From the NCBI GenBank assembly GCA_963920765.1, contig OY987246.1, forward strand, positions 7,442,501 to 7,506,500: a DNA stretch of 64,000 nt. The letters are read 5' to 3'. The notes beneath the pieces are model-generated. The model had not been told where the DNA came from. It worked only from the letters and a program-made list of their open reading frames with translations, and made no database searches. Shown piece after piece: positions 1-11,308 of the stretch (positions are counted from its first letter, which is position 1; every line of letters begins with the position of its first letter). This DNA comes from Ulota crispa. Lineage: Eukaryota; Streptophyta; Bryopsida; Orthotrichales; Orthotrichaceae. The translations under genes and the position numbers were made by a program.

Positions 1-233
1 AAAAATGTAAAAAAAGAGAGCACTGATGGAGAATTAAAAAGGCCCCTGCAACATTATCCACCCAGATTGAGATTATGTTGGTGGCTCTGGGCAGCAATGA
101 TTTGTAATAAACTCCATATTTTAATTGGATTAGCGCAGGCAAGCATGCAGTGCAGAGAATCTCGTATTGTTAGTGAACTCTTTACACTAACTACTTAAAT
201 TGTACTCCTTTTTTTAATATTATTTTTGTACAG

Positions 234-547
234 AATTGCAGCCCCCTCTGAGGAAACAGTTGGGTACGCGGTGTAAGTCGATCCATGTCAAACAATTGCT
301 TCTTCTTTCTTTATAAATTTAATGGCACCCAGTTTTGCTAGTGTTATGGTTGTCCTTAATCATAAATGGACAATTTGCAATTGAATTTGTTTTGATACTT
401 GCCAGAAACAAAAAGAAAATATAATTAGGTGAATTAATAATTAAAGTGAGTAGTTATTTGAGCATGGTTTCTATCATTAAGTGATTTTGATGTTAAGTTT
501 ATGTTAAGTCTTGTAGGCAATGGAAAGACGATTTTAGATTCCTGTAG
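234..547 (+). CDS. 3' terminal exons of an unidentified gene (partial)
   Basis: Two short exons can be read. The first, 234..272, follows a T-rich tract ending in CAG and ends at a classic GTAAGT donor. The second, 517..547, follows a TTGTAG acceptor and ends in TAG. The phases join without a stop and read IAAPSEETVGYAV then QWKDDFRFL-stop. The rest of the gene would lie upstream, outside or at the very edge of the window. I do not recognise the protein. The support is only splice consensus plus phase agreement over about 70 nt, so chance is possible. Confidence 0.35.
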
Positions 548-1780
548 TACACATTTTTTAGGGTCTTGCAAAGAGATCAATGAGTGAGGAGATATAAAAA
601 TGATAGAAAGTTAGCCGAACAAAATGACAAAATCATTAGCTGAAATTCGATTTTATTGGAAAAGAATGGGCCAAATATTCCAACCTGATTGTAGTGTAAT
701 TAGGTAGGCAATATCAACTGTGTGCACTCAAAAGATTGGTCGGAAGGGTAATATCTTAAATTTTGGTTGAGAGAGCTCAAAATTTCTAGTGGCATTGGAA
801 AAGGTTATGGATTCTCTAAAGTAAATTGAACAAACATAGTCATATAAGGTATTATTAGAAAGCTATAGTGATATAGAAGCTTATTGTAATATGAGTTTGA
901 TTTCCTTAGCCTTAAATTTGTATGAAAGAAATTTGGAAAACACATTATAGGGTTTATAGCCACATAGAGGAAAAAAATTCCTACATAGCGTGCATCTTTG
1001 TAATATGAAAGATGTGATGACATTTCCTATATATTTGTGCAATCAAATGTTAAAAAATCATCACATATATTTTTCAATTAATTTTTATGTGATGCCAAGA
1101 AAATAAAGTAAAGTTGTTCACCAAAAAATAGGGTTCTTATTTTTAGACATTGACATTTCATGTGTTGGTGAAGGTTCTATAAAGCAATACATTTAATAAG
1201 ATAACTTTGATAAAATACTTCTACAATGGAAATAAAAAAAAGAATTAGAAGGGCTTCATTGAAGGGTTGCAAGAGTATCTAAAGGTACTACACATAAAAA
1301 TTTGTTTTCTAATTTGTCCAAGCTCCTAGTTTAAAAAAATCTGAAAAAAAAGATGAGCATTTTCCTTAAAACCACACTAAAAATTATATTTCCTTTTTTT
1401 CTTTTGCAACTAACTTCCATGCATACCAACCAACCAACTCTTGGATTCATCCTACTCTTTCCCAAATTCGACCACAAATAAAAAGGTTACTAAAAAGTAG
1501 ACCACACTCCCTGACCATCCATGTAATAATAAATCTTGCTCTCGTATGCCAATGTTGTACCTCAATGTTTGGGAAGAAATTTCACCTTCACTGGTTAAAA
1601 TCTAGCATTTCCCATTATCACCCGGTTTTTCATCAACACGCATCACATGTTTCTAATACTTATATTATATTGATATTGTAAGATATTAAAATTAGGCGGT
1701 TTTTGGAAAATCAAACCAATTTTTTGCTCAATGGTTTCTCACTTCAACTGGTATTTTTGCAATTTCAACGGGCCAACAAT
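548..1780. other. AT-rich intergenic stretch, nothing recognised
   Basis: Many stops in all frames, homopolymer A and T runs, and no RNA gene or terminal-repeat structure that I can see. It could include the 3' UTR of the gene ending at 547. Confidence 0.5.
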
Positions 1781-1789
1781 ACACCAAGG

Positions 1790-2130
1790 TAGCTCAAATT
1801 GCAACCTCTCTCACATAAAGCATCCCATAGATAGCTTAGAAATGGTAATAAAGTGGTCCTTGAATGAACCTCTTTAAGTCATAGAAGAAAATGTGTATTC
1901 TATTGCAAGAGCCAATCATACTCCTTGGTGTCACCTCATCTCTACAAATTGCAAGGGAATGGTTTATGAGAAACCTAGAGTCATAAATAGGTGCATATTG
2001 CACAAAATCTTGAAAATTCTTCAGTTATTCAATAATGCTCCAAAAAACATGAAAGAAATTGTGTTACATTTGGTATCCATTTCTCTTTGTTTGGGATTTA
2101 GACAAAAATCTTTGTGTCTCCAAAACCCAT
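1790..2130 (+). repeat. Dispersed repeat R1, copy 1
   Basis: This stretch aligns by eye with 9523..9830 inside an intron of the LPA1-like gene. Shared blocks include AAGCATCCCATAG, CAAGAG.CAATCATAC, TCACCTCATCTCT and ACCTAGA.TCA.AAATAGGTGC. Both copies are in the same orientation and differ by many substitutions, so they are old. No terminal repeats or target duplication were found, and the family is unknown. The open frame across it is chance. Confidence 0.7.
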
Positions 2131-2225
2131 GAAAAGGCATATACCAACCTTTAAAAGTGACAGTTATAGAGCATACTACCTTATCCTCTCAACGACCATA
2201 GGGCATAGTGTTTATGCTGCCATAT

Positions 2226-2409
2226 AATTGGCATTTGCTACCAACAAGATGTTTTAATTTGAGATCTCAAATAGCTCGCTAAAATTGCATTGATCTATTC
2301 TCCAATTTTTTTGTTGATCTCAAATGTAGTAAAGGTGGGAATCCATTACAAATACAAGAAAAATACCTAATATTGTACTGGGCATAGTGACACACTTAGA
2401 CATTTAACC
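2226..2409 (+). repeat. Dispersed repeat R2, copy 1, interrupted by a TTAA element
   Basis: Matches 5791..5972 through blocks such as GATCTCAAATAG and TTTTTTTGTTGATCTCAAAT, ending in TTAGACAT followed by TTAA. In this copy the TTAA is where the element at 2404..2664 starts. In the other copy the sequence runs straight on. Confidence 0.75.
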
Positions 2410-2664
2410 CCTAAAAAAATGTTGTTATATTGCATATGCTCTCCTATATTGTACACAGATGGGGTATTTGGGTAACATGCAAAATAACACATGAATCTCA
2501 TTGGAGTTGAAAATTTGAACCCAAGTCATACACATACTACTGGTCAATTAGGATTTTTTGGAGAATCTTTGAACATTTATCGGAAAGTCATTTCTTCAAG
2601 TATTAAATGATCCTTGTATTAATATAACTAACACTTTCGATATGCAACATCCTTTAGGGGTTAA
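2404..2664. mobile_element. Short TTAA-flanked DNA element (member A)
   Basis: Left end TTAACCCCTAAAAAAATGTT and right end, read inward, TTAACCCCTAAAGGATGTT. These form imperfect terminal inverted repeats of about 20 nt, bounded by TTAA on each side (2404..2407 and 2661..2664). It has no coding capacity. The paralogous sequence at 5965..5975 carries one TTAA and no insert, which supports TTAA as the duplicated target. TTAA targets with CCC..GGG ends are the hallmark of piggyBac transposons. The superfamily assignment is inference, because no transposase was seen. Confidence 0.75.
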
Positions 2665-3109
2665 GGGTTAAATGTCGGTTCTCCCGGGACCCTGCTATAC
2701 CAATACCCAAGTGCGCAGAATTACGTGCTGTACGGTAATAGGTGCAGCCGACCTTAGAGAGGCCCTAGGGAGGATCAAGGGGTTAAGCTTTAATTCCCAG
2801 GCAGTGTAAGACTGTAAGTAAAAAGCCACTCAGGCACTCTCCCAGTCCAAGGGTAAGTGCAAGTGCAGACTGCAGACAGAAACCCACAGGGTACTTTTAC
2901 CTGACCTGCCCAGAGTCACGCACCATGCCAGTTTAGTACCCTCACAACTGGACCCTGAACCAATCACAACATCTGCCCCCCACATGATGAAAAACCCACA
3001 TCAAATCTGCCATTGCCCCAAGCGAGTGAGGTCCTTGTCTCTATCAGAATACACACACACTTACCAAATCACTATCAAAAACACACTCATACCAAATAGG
3101 CAAGTTTTC
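2665..3109. other. GC-richer patch, unassigned
   Basis: Clearly higher GC than its surroundings, with a CCCGGGACCC block and a run CTGCCCCCCACATGATG near 2970. It resembles the C-rich stretch at 4835..4860, so both may be fragments of one retroelement. I found no primer-binding site, polypurine tract or open frame to prove it. Confidence 0.3.
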
Positions 3110-4147
3110 ACTCACCCTTATTACCCACATATAACGGTACCACGTCCTATACTGAACTATGCCAGATGTGTTTGTAGGTTTCCATACTCCATACACCATG
3201 TGACATTGTGTATAAGAAACTGTATGTATCAGATGGGTATGCATCTTATTTGGTTTCCATACTACATATACCATACGACAAGGAAAATTTTACAGGCTAA
3301 AATTTGCCTAAATCTTATCTCCTCAAAACTTGAATGGTGACCATAGCACTAAAAAAAACTTTGGTGAAAAAATGGATGAAGTTGCCAAATCCCTCCCCAA
3401 GTTTGCACCATATTTGTCATATGTTGGATGAAAACTACTAATAATAGTAGATTTAATGGATGAACGTGTGCACGTGGTTGATTCTATCCAATTCTATCCA
3501 AATCTTCCTTACCTGCTAGCATGGTGGGGGGTGAGAGTGTTGCTCTACCAGCAAAAATTCAAAAAACAAGCCCTGTCATACGACATCATATATGGAATTG
3601 TATCCATATGTAGGGATCTGTGCAAGTTTCCATACTCCATATACAATAGGACACCATACATGGGACTATGTCAAATGTGTAGGGCTATGTAGGTTTCCAT
3701 ATTCTCCAAATGTCATACAACATTACATACTGAACCATTCTTGATGTGTAGGGATCTACACATGTTTCCATATACCATGTGACATCATATATCGAACTGT
3801 ATCTAATTTGTATGGATCTATGCAGGTTTCCATATCTCCATATACATACAACATCGTGTATGGAACTATATAAGACGTGTAGGTTTTCTTATCTCCATAT
3901 AGTGCACAACATCATGTATGTAATGTAGATTTCCACATCTTCATACATCGCATGACCATCATATATGGAATTTGAATGAAATGTGTAGGCATGTATACAT
4001 GTTTCCACACTCCATATACCATACAACATCATATATGGATTTGTATCTACAGGTTTCCATATTTCTCCATATACCGCACAACATCATGCATGTAACTATA
4101 CCAGATGTGTAGGAATCTACGTAGGTTTCCATATTCCATACCATATC
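3110..4147. repeat. Degenerate tandem array, unit about 80-90 nt
   Basis: About ten diverged units around the pattern TTTCCATACTCCATATACCA, then ACATCATATATGGAACTGTA and GATGTGTAGGGATCTA..CAGG. Units are clearest from 3568 to 4147 and at 3110..3290. A different insert lies between about 3300 and 3560. Short open frames across it simply reflect the repeat. It looks like an old satellite or the internal repeats of a larger element. Confidence 0.8.
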
Positions 4148-4149
4148 AA

Positions 4150-4966
4150 GGGACAACGCTATTTTATGAGTGTAAAATGGTGAGCTATGAGCAGTGGGCC
4201 AAAATTTTGTGAACTAGAAATGATTGTGAGCTCAAAACCAATGGATAAAAAAAAAACAACAATTTCTTAAAAAAAGTTCAAAATTTGAAATGTACAAATA
4301 TAAGGTTATATGTACACAATCATAGGTGGAATTTAGTAATATTCTAACAAAACATCTTACTCATGGCTCAAAACATCTATGCTCATGGCTCATGGATCCC
4401 TGCTCACAATATAACATTTCCTCCATACCAAGGTTATAAGAACAAGTCATTCCAAAGATCTAACATTTACCTTAATTTTCTCAAGTTTTCTCAAGGTTTC
4501 TCGAGGTTTCTCAAGTTTTCTCGAGTTTCGGCAAGTTTCGGCAAGTTTTTGGCAGGTTTTGGGAAGGGTTTGGGGGGAGAGGGTGAGGGTGGTCAAAAGG
4601 AGTTGGTCAGCCCAATTCATGAGCTTTCAGGAGGTGGATGAAGGTTGCCATCTAGGCAGGACCACGCCCGCGGGCATGTCGGTTGGTGCTCAAGTTTGGT
4701 GACCCATCAGGGGTCTGAGTCTGAGTCCGTGCCGTGGAGAGGCCACCCCCCCTTGAAATAATGGTTTTCACAAGCATATTGTTATAGGATGGATGATGTG
4801 GTTTCCTTCAGTCCAGGTCAAGCATTTATTTTACACACTCCCCCCCCCCACTTGAAATCAAGCCCTTGCCCAAGCACATCCATCACCACACACATTCTGC
4901 AACGAGCTCTGTGAAACGGATGAAATACATTCAATTATGCTTAGAAAAAGCAATGACTTTTAACTC
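4150..4966. other. Intergenic, low-complexity patches
   Basis: Contains a short CAAGTTTTCTCAAGG-type tandem at 4478..4560, a G-rich run at 4570..4595 and a C-rich run at 4837..4848. No gene is supported. Confidence 0.5.
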
Positions 4967-5333
4967 TTAATCCTTAAAGGACGGATGGATCACCGTGGCT
5001 TGCCCTGCCTGTAGCATTTTATAGTGTTTTGCACATGGGCACCATCAGTATTGTTTCAAAAAGTTGGAAAAGTCAACAATGCATGATGCCTTCATGAAAA
5101 TTGCAAGAAGGGCAGCTTGGGAGCTAACACCATGTTTTTGAATCTTATCACAATTTGGGTTACAAAAAAAAATGAATGCATCTCAAGAGGTAATTTTTTG
5201 TCTTCCATGATGGACCATGTGTTTATGGTCACTTATGAAAAAAATCAGATGAAAAGCAACTTTTTTCTAAATCACATAATCTTTTTTCAAGACCAAAGGA
5301 TGTTTTTTGTCCTCCTTGACGTTTAGGGGTTAA
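4967..5333 (+). mobile_element. TTAA-flanked DNA element (member B)
   Basis: 367 nt bounded by TTAA at 4967..4970 and 5330..5333. Ends read inward are TTAATCCTTAAAGGAC and TTAACCCCTAAACGTCAAGG. The whole element matches 25364..25736 in inverted orientation, including the blocks GTTGACTTTTCCAACTTTTT and ATGGACCATGTGTTTATGGT. Non-autonomous, no transposase. Confidence 0.8.
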
Positions 5334-5366
5334 ACATTCCATGGGCATAATAGATATAATAGTATA

Positions 5367-5786
5367 CTCCCTTTGTCCCTCTAAAAACGTCCAAAAAGTT
5401 TCATTACAAAGGATTAATTGTGTTTTTAGTCTTTGTGCTAATGTCACATGTATTCTAGAATCAATATATCACCTACCAAATGTATGCAAAATCTCTAACT
5501 TTTATGTTGTTGTTTGGGCACCCAAATTCCATGCAAAAAGTACCATATTTGTGCATATTGTCAGCTCCTCATTATTGACTGTTTAAAGATTAGTAGCAAC
5601 AATGGCAACTCATATGGGCAAGGCCAAGCTTGCTAGGAGATGAATGCTCCCTAAATCTCTTAACTTGCCCCCATGAGATCATTGAACATGACAAACCCTT
5701 TCTCAACATTTGAAATTAGCAAAAGAGAGCTTTTTAGTGGTACAAGAAATGTGTTTGATTTGGACATTTTAGAGGGACATAGGGAC
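5367..5786. mobile_element. Stowaway-like MITE (Tc1/mariner)
   Basis: Left end CTCCCTTTGTCCCTCTAAAA and right end, read inward, GTCCCTATGTCCCTCTAAAA, flanked by TA on both sides (5365..5366 and 5787..5788). A CTCCC-type inverted repeat with a TA target is the Stowaway signature. It sits directly before repeat R2 copy 2. Confidence 0.8.
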
Positions 5787-5790
5787 TAAT

Positions 5791-5972
5791 TGACATTTGC
5801 TACTAGCAACAAGAAATTTTAATTTGGGATCTCAAATAGTTCACTAGAATTGTATGAATTTATACTTCAATTTTTTTTGTTGATCTCAAATGTAGTAATG
5901 GTGTGAATCTTCCAAATACAAGAAAAATATGTTGTATTTGTACTAGCTGCAGAAGGGCCATTTAGACATTTA
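5791..5972 (+). repeat. Dispersed repeat R2, copy 2 (empty site)
   Basis: Homologous to 2226..2409. Here the sequence TTAGACATTTAAGGGTT is uninterrupted, whereas copy 1 has the 261-nt TTAA element inserted at the TTAA. Confidence 0.75.
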
Positions 5973-6726
5973 AGGGTTCAGGTAAAGTTTGGAATCAATT
6001 CATATAGAGATGGACAAACAAAAAGGCCATAATTTGTTTTGCCTTGAAAGGTTCCAACTCGAAGTTTCTTCATTCACCCATACTCTCTCAGGGATTATAC
6101 AAGGATTGCCATAGAAATAACATGGTTACATCATCTCATCTAATAGGTTCAAACTTGTATTTACATTTACCTACAGGATGTTAGGATGACATTGGGATGA
6201 GAACTAGAAGAACAATAATGAAGAGCAATTCACATTTTGTCCCACATCCCAAGTACTATTGACATCTCAGAATTTGATTGGTTTTTGTTGGAAACTATTG
6301 TCGTCCCCCAATACAATGTGTACGCATTACGTTCAACTTTTGCTCAAAGTAGTGAAAATTCCAGATATTATGCCAAAAACTCAGGTGTAGTGTGAATATT
6401 ACCATATTGCACTTCAAATCCGATGGAACATAGTACCTTTGTTTGCAGAAATAATCCTAATGCTCTCAATTCAACACCATTTCTAGCAAAGCATCAGTGC
6501 ATGCAACATTCAAATCCAATCCTCAAACACTTTGCATTCAAAAGCAGGCATCAAGACTAAAACCATGCGCAAGCTTTTGGGCCAAAGTTCTTAAGCAATG
6601 AAAGACACAGAATTACATACAGAATTAGCATAAGCAGCATAAGTAGCAACTTTGCAGAAGATGTGCTTACAAGTACAAAAATCTTCCACAGGAGCAACAA
6701 AAAATAGAAGGAAACCTGAAACACTT
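5973..6726. other. Intergenic spacer and 3' flank of the LPA1-like gene
   Basis: No gene seen. Part of it (about 6225..6290) resembles the interior of the inverted-repeat element at 15873..16215 (CCCACATCCCA, then ATCTCAGAATT). The portion near 6500..6726 probably includes the 3' UTR of the minus-strand gene. Confidence 0.5.
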
Positions 6727-9700
6727 TTACTTCTCAAGTTTGCTAATAATAGTGTCCAACGGTGCCAATTCATTTACAATGTCAACCCACTCCGGCATCC
6801 CCTGCATCACAAGAACAAAAGCAAGGCTTGGATTCAAAAAAAAAAAACATAGAGAAACAGAGGAAACCTAAGGTTAAGACACAAATTCAGCTAAAAAAAT
6901 GAAGTAAGAGAGAAAAGAAACAAAACACCATTTAGGTTTGGCAACTCACCACTCCAGATTTCCGGACTCTTCCATCAAGCCTAAGAACAATGTAAACGTC
7001 TTCTCCTGGTGTGACGCCTTCTGACTCTTGTTGTTCTCTCACCCAACTGCTACAATACAATACAAAACAATAACAAATGTTACAAATGAAAAGACAAGAC
7101 TTAGGCTGAATTTTTGCATGCTTTCACGAAAAAAAAAAAAAAAGGAAAATGTCTGGTTTTGACAAATTCTACAAAGCTTTTCTAAAAGCATCCGCAAAGT
7201 GCCTTGGATGGCGCAAACTTCTATGGACACAGAACTCACAGTACAGTGCAGTACAATAATAATTGGATGGTGATAAAAAAAAATGGAACAAAAACAAATA
7301 ATATGCCACATCTCAGGCGCTTTACCTCTCCCACTCCATTGTCGACACTGGTTCAGCTTTAAAACGTTTTTCTCCTTGAATCACACCTTTTGCAGCTGCA
7401 GCTTGAACTCGCTCCTCAAACGCATCCTGTGGTTTTCCCCCACCATAGCCAACTGTTACCCTAGGAACATATGCTTGGAAATGTTGAGAATTTTGGTGGC
7501 CAATGAAAATAAGACATGCATTGAAAGCCAGCCATAGTAGAGCATGTTGCGGTCCCATCATTGCAAAGATTAGAAATCCTCATGTCATGTAGAATTGTGA
7601 AAATTTCTCAAATAGTCAAACTTACATTTAGAAATGTACTAAGGGTTATATAGGGAAAAATGTACAAAGATTGTACGTTTCTACTTCTATTTCAAGGTTT
7701 AGATTCCTGAGATTAGAAGCTTGTTTAAAGGAAGGTACATACCAGAGGAGTCTTGCCCCCAAAGCCGAGTTTCTTCTTGGGTTTGCTTGCCTTGCTATCA
7801 TTCCACACCAAGGGAACCAACAAAACACCTCGCTTGAGCAAGTCTTCCCTGTATTTCTCAGCTGCGCGCATGGACTTCTCCACGTTCTCCGCCTTTCCTG
7901 CTATTATAACCTGGTAAAACACAAAAACCCCATTTACACAGTCAAAGCAATGGAGAGTAATAACATTGATTCTAGGAGTCCAAAATGACAACCTGTTAAT
8001 TTCACAAAGATGCTCCATTTCAAAACCATGAAAATCTTGGACTTTTCATGTTCAAAAAGAGGGTGTCGAGTTTTGAGAATAAAGATATAAAGATGGCTCA
8101 CCGGTCGAGTGTTCTCCCGCAATTGCATGAGCTCCACAACCCTGCTAGTAGCCAACCTAACAGGCAGCCTTGAGAGTGTTTCATTCCGCGTGATTCTAGA
8201 CATTTGCTCCTCTTCTCTTCTGTTTTCCCATAGAAACAAAGCTACGAATGCTCCACCTCCTGCTTCGTGTAACCCCATTTGAAAAGAGTTGTCAAGTCTA
8301 CATTAACCTAACCACCCTCAATATCATAACAACACCATCTTTTACAAAAAGGGAAAATTTCATGGATACCCCTGAAGTTTGCAATAATTTCATAGATACC
8401 CTTACTTTTTCAGAAATTTCACAGATACCCTTGGACCAATTTTCAGATGTTTGTTATGTTGTGCATGTCACTTCCTTCTCTATTTGTGCGCACACTACTT
8501 CTTCCTAGCTATGCGTGCCCACAGAAGAAGAAGGGAAGTGGCATGCACAACAAAAAAAACGCTTGAAAATCTTGGTCCAAGGGTATTTGTGAAATTTCTG
8601 AAAAAGCAGGGGTATCTATGAAATTATTGCAAACTTCAGGGGTATCCATGAAATTTTCCCTTACAAAAATTGTATACTCCAAGGGTTTAAAGCGTCTTCT
8701 TAGAAGCACCTACTTTAGATAAGAAAAAAAAACTCAAACTTTGAATCAACACCATGTGCAACTAGGAGTGACATAACAAGCTCAAAACAGTTCAACACCT
8801 GCATTGGAGGTAACAAGGAATCCAATCCACCTCAACTAAGTAGCTTGAAACCTTGTTATATCATACATTTCTAGCATGCCAAATGAAAAGAGTTTTTCCA
8901 TCAATCAAGATGTGGGATTTCTGGTTTTTTCAAGCTTGTTGCTGCAATCTTAGCTGGTTTGTTTTCTTAGTTAAAATGCAAATACGTGTCAGAGAATGTA
9001 CCTCCGATGTTGATAGCCAGGTTCTGTACAGTTTCAAACAGGCCAGGTGCTCCTTCTCCGCCTTGGATGGCGAGGATGAACCGGGGGATCGTAATGGCTG
9101 TGGAAATCCCGGCTGCTGAAAACAACGCCACGTAGAAAAACTTGCGGACTCCCCTGAAAGGAGCCTGCACCTCACTTATCAGCTTCAAATCTCGCCGCAA
9201 ACTGTCACCCACTTCTTGTCCACCCTTCCTGGCCTGCACAAAAAACAATAGAAAAAAGCACAAGAGACTCTCTCAGAAACACGTTAGAACAACAACAAAA
9301 AAAAAACTAGGAAAATGTTACAGTAGAAAAGTCTTATGGTCAAGGGAAGTGGATTGTTACCTCGTCTTGCAACTGCTTGAATTCTGGCATTGCTCGGAAC
9401 GGGGCCAAGTCTGGATCGCTCAAGATGACACTGAATTTCAGGTTGTGGTCTTTGAGAGCTCGCCTGAGCGCTTGCGAGGCTTTCTCGCCTTCTTCGCTGC
9501 ATTCGAAACACGAGTATAAGGTAGGGAGCTCAAAATTGCGACTCCTCTCATGAAAAGCATCCCATAGGTAGCTCAAGAATAGATATGAGGTGGTGCTTGA
9601 ATAGAACCTCTAGAAAAGGTGTATTCTACTGCAAGAGTCAATCATACCACTTGATTTCACCTCATCTCTTTACAAGTTGCAGGAGAACGGTTTATGGGAG

Positions 9701-10575
9701 ACCTAGAATCACAAATAGGTGCCTACTACAGAAAACTTTGATAATTCATCAACAATTCCATAATGTTTCAAAAAATATGAAAAAAATTATCTTACACTTG
9801 GCATCCAATTTCTCTTTATCTCAAAATTAGACCTTTTATCTCAAAATGCCCATGAAAAGGCAGATCAGCCCTTAAAGTGTCGATTTTCGAGCTACGTACC
9901 TTATGTAGCAAAGGCTAAGTCTTTATTTTTATCACCGCGTTTTAGTTCAATTAGGCTTATCACCATCGCCGATCTGTTTCAAGAGCACATGCAAAGGTTG
10001 AAGAGAACAGCAAGCAAGGGGGAAAGGAGTGTGTAAAAACCTTCGGGCATGGCAACAAGCCTTGTTGTAAAGAGCAGCTTGAGCTTCTTCGTCACTGGGA
10101 TTCATCTCAAGCGCATTGTCAAACTGCACCAACGCCTCTTTCACCTACAAAAACAGAGGAAAGCTTTAAACCCGAGCTTAGCAAAGTAAGCCTATGAGAG
10201 GCATACTGGTGTGGATAGCTGAGAAACAGAGCATGAATGGGGGCATGCAGGAGCAATTCCATGCTGTTGTACCCTGCCTTTGGAGAATTGGGCCAGGCCC
10301 AGATTGATGGCGTCCGCAGGGCTGGTGGGAGCAACAGACGACGCCGCGATGTTGGAATCTGACGACGACGACGACAACGCCATCACCGACAATCCATGAC
10401 GACGATGGTGCACAGTCCGTCGTGACTCCAGAACGAAGCACGCCCGCCGTCGTCTCCTCGCAATCCCGAACGCGACACTCGCGACTCCATTGCATCCGGC
10501 TCTCGGATGCGGCGCACATCCTGCCGCAAACGAGCCCGATGCCGGAGCCCTGCTCACAGAGAGCAAGGCTTGCAT
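6727..10575 (-). CDS. LPA1: LPA1/REP27-like photosystem II assembly protein, chloroplast
   Basis: Nine exons read on the minus strand: 10273..10575, 10041..10144, 9361..9496, 9002..9233, 8102..8259, 7743..7910, 7326..7426, 6950..7046 and 6727..6801. All have GT..AG borders, phases agree, and the total is 457 residues. LPA1 (Arabidopsis) and REP27 (Chlamydomonas) are thylakoid membrane proteins needed for D1 synthesis and PSII assembly or repair. Residues 1-80 form a basic, Ser/Ala-rich transit peptide. Next comes a TPR region (INLGLAQFSKGR / VKEALVQFDNALEMNP / AALYNKACC), then the family core (SLRRDLKLISEVQAPFRGVR) and two membrane segments (FFYVALFSAAGISTAITIP; AFVALFLW). The C-terminal part carries EEEQMSRITRNETLSRLP and GEDVYIVLRLDGRV. 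The start is the first ATG; the frame is open six codons further upstream without another ATG. The acceptor of exon 7 is the least certain border (poor pyrimidine tract). Confidence 0.9.
8351..8660. mobile_element. Foldback MULE-type MITE in an LPA1 intron
   Basis: Two inverted arms of roughly 100 nt, starting GGGAAAATTTCATGGATACC, flank a short centre. The sequence TTACAAAAA occurs directly before (8342..8350) and after (8661..8669), a perfect 9-bp target duplication. Long inverted arms plus a 9-bp duplication fit Mutator-like elements. It lies inside the intron between the exons at 9002..9233 and 8102..8259. Confidence 0.85.
9523..9830 (+). repeat. Dispersed repeat R1, copy 2 (inside LPA1 intron)
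   Basis: Homologous to 1790..2130 in the same orientation. It is located in the intron between the exons at 10041..10144 and 9361..9496. Confidence 0.7.
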
Positions 10576-11308
10576 TGTGGGACGCAACCCCAAACCCTAA
10601 CCCCAACCCCAACCTCAACTCCAAATTCGATTCTCTAGCAGAGTTCAGAAACCTGCTCAATGCACCCTAAAAGCTCACACACACTGGCGCCATAGCCAGA
10701 ACCACGACGACAACGACCAATTGACCACTGAAAGCGACTGGTACAAAAAATATTCGCGACCACCATGAACTCGGAAAACCTCGAGAATCGAGTCCGTCCA
10801 AAGAGGATTGCGCCTCCTGCAAACCGTCAGATGCAGTGTGCAAGGAGATTTTGAGCTTCTTCAGCAAAAAGCCTATATTTCTCATTTTCATCCGGTTTTT
10901 ACAGTGGATGCACTTATACTACTTATACTATAATGAACTTATACTATAATGAGAAAATTTTCAAAAATTTGATCGGTTTTCAGCTGATTGATATAAATTT
11001 CAATCGGTTTTTTGCACATTTCATTCAGCTGACTTTCTATTGTTTTTCGGCTCTCCCAGTAAGCTTACATTGGTCAGATGAGGCGCAGACTCGGGAATGG
11101 AGCCGAATGAGACCGGAGGATGAAATTCCTTTATTCGGATGAAGTCAGGTTCTGGGCCAGACCAAGCATGCCGGGAGCCGGGAGCGTGTTGAGGAATTGA
11201 ATTGCTTGCCGGAGCTTCATGCCACCCCCTCTGCTGAACATAACGGCCTCACTTCACCACACTGCCCGCATCATCGCATGGTGAGTGCCTGCGAGTTACG
11301 GCTTCGGA
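10576..11308. promoter_or_regulatory. Shared divergent promoter region with telo-box
   Basis: About 730 nt separate the ATG of the LPA1-like gene (minus) and the first ATG of the gene at 11309 (plus), so both 5' UTRs and promoters must fit here. A telo-box, AAACCCTAA at 10592..10600, lies just upstream of the LPA1 start, within its probable 5' UTR. Telo-boxes are known plant promoter/5'-UTR elements. No clear TATA box can be assigned; ATACTATAATGAAC near 10927..10940 is only a weak candidate. Confidence 0.5.

Noticed and set aside
3044..3340. Overlapping frames on both strands
   Set aside because: Products of the degenerate tandem array.
2965..4860. LTR retrotransposon spanning the C-rich patches
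   Set aside because: No paired LTRs, primer-binding site or gag/pol frame can be shown.
10178..10660. 160-codon minus-strand frame overlapping LPA1 exon 1
   Set aside because: It is a different frame from the transit-peptide exon and continues through the intron; composition is explained by Ser/Arg-rich antisense codons.
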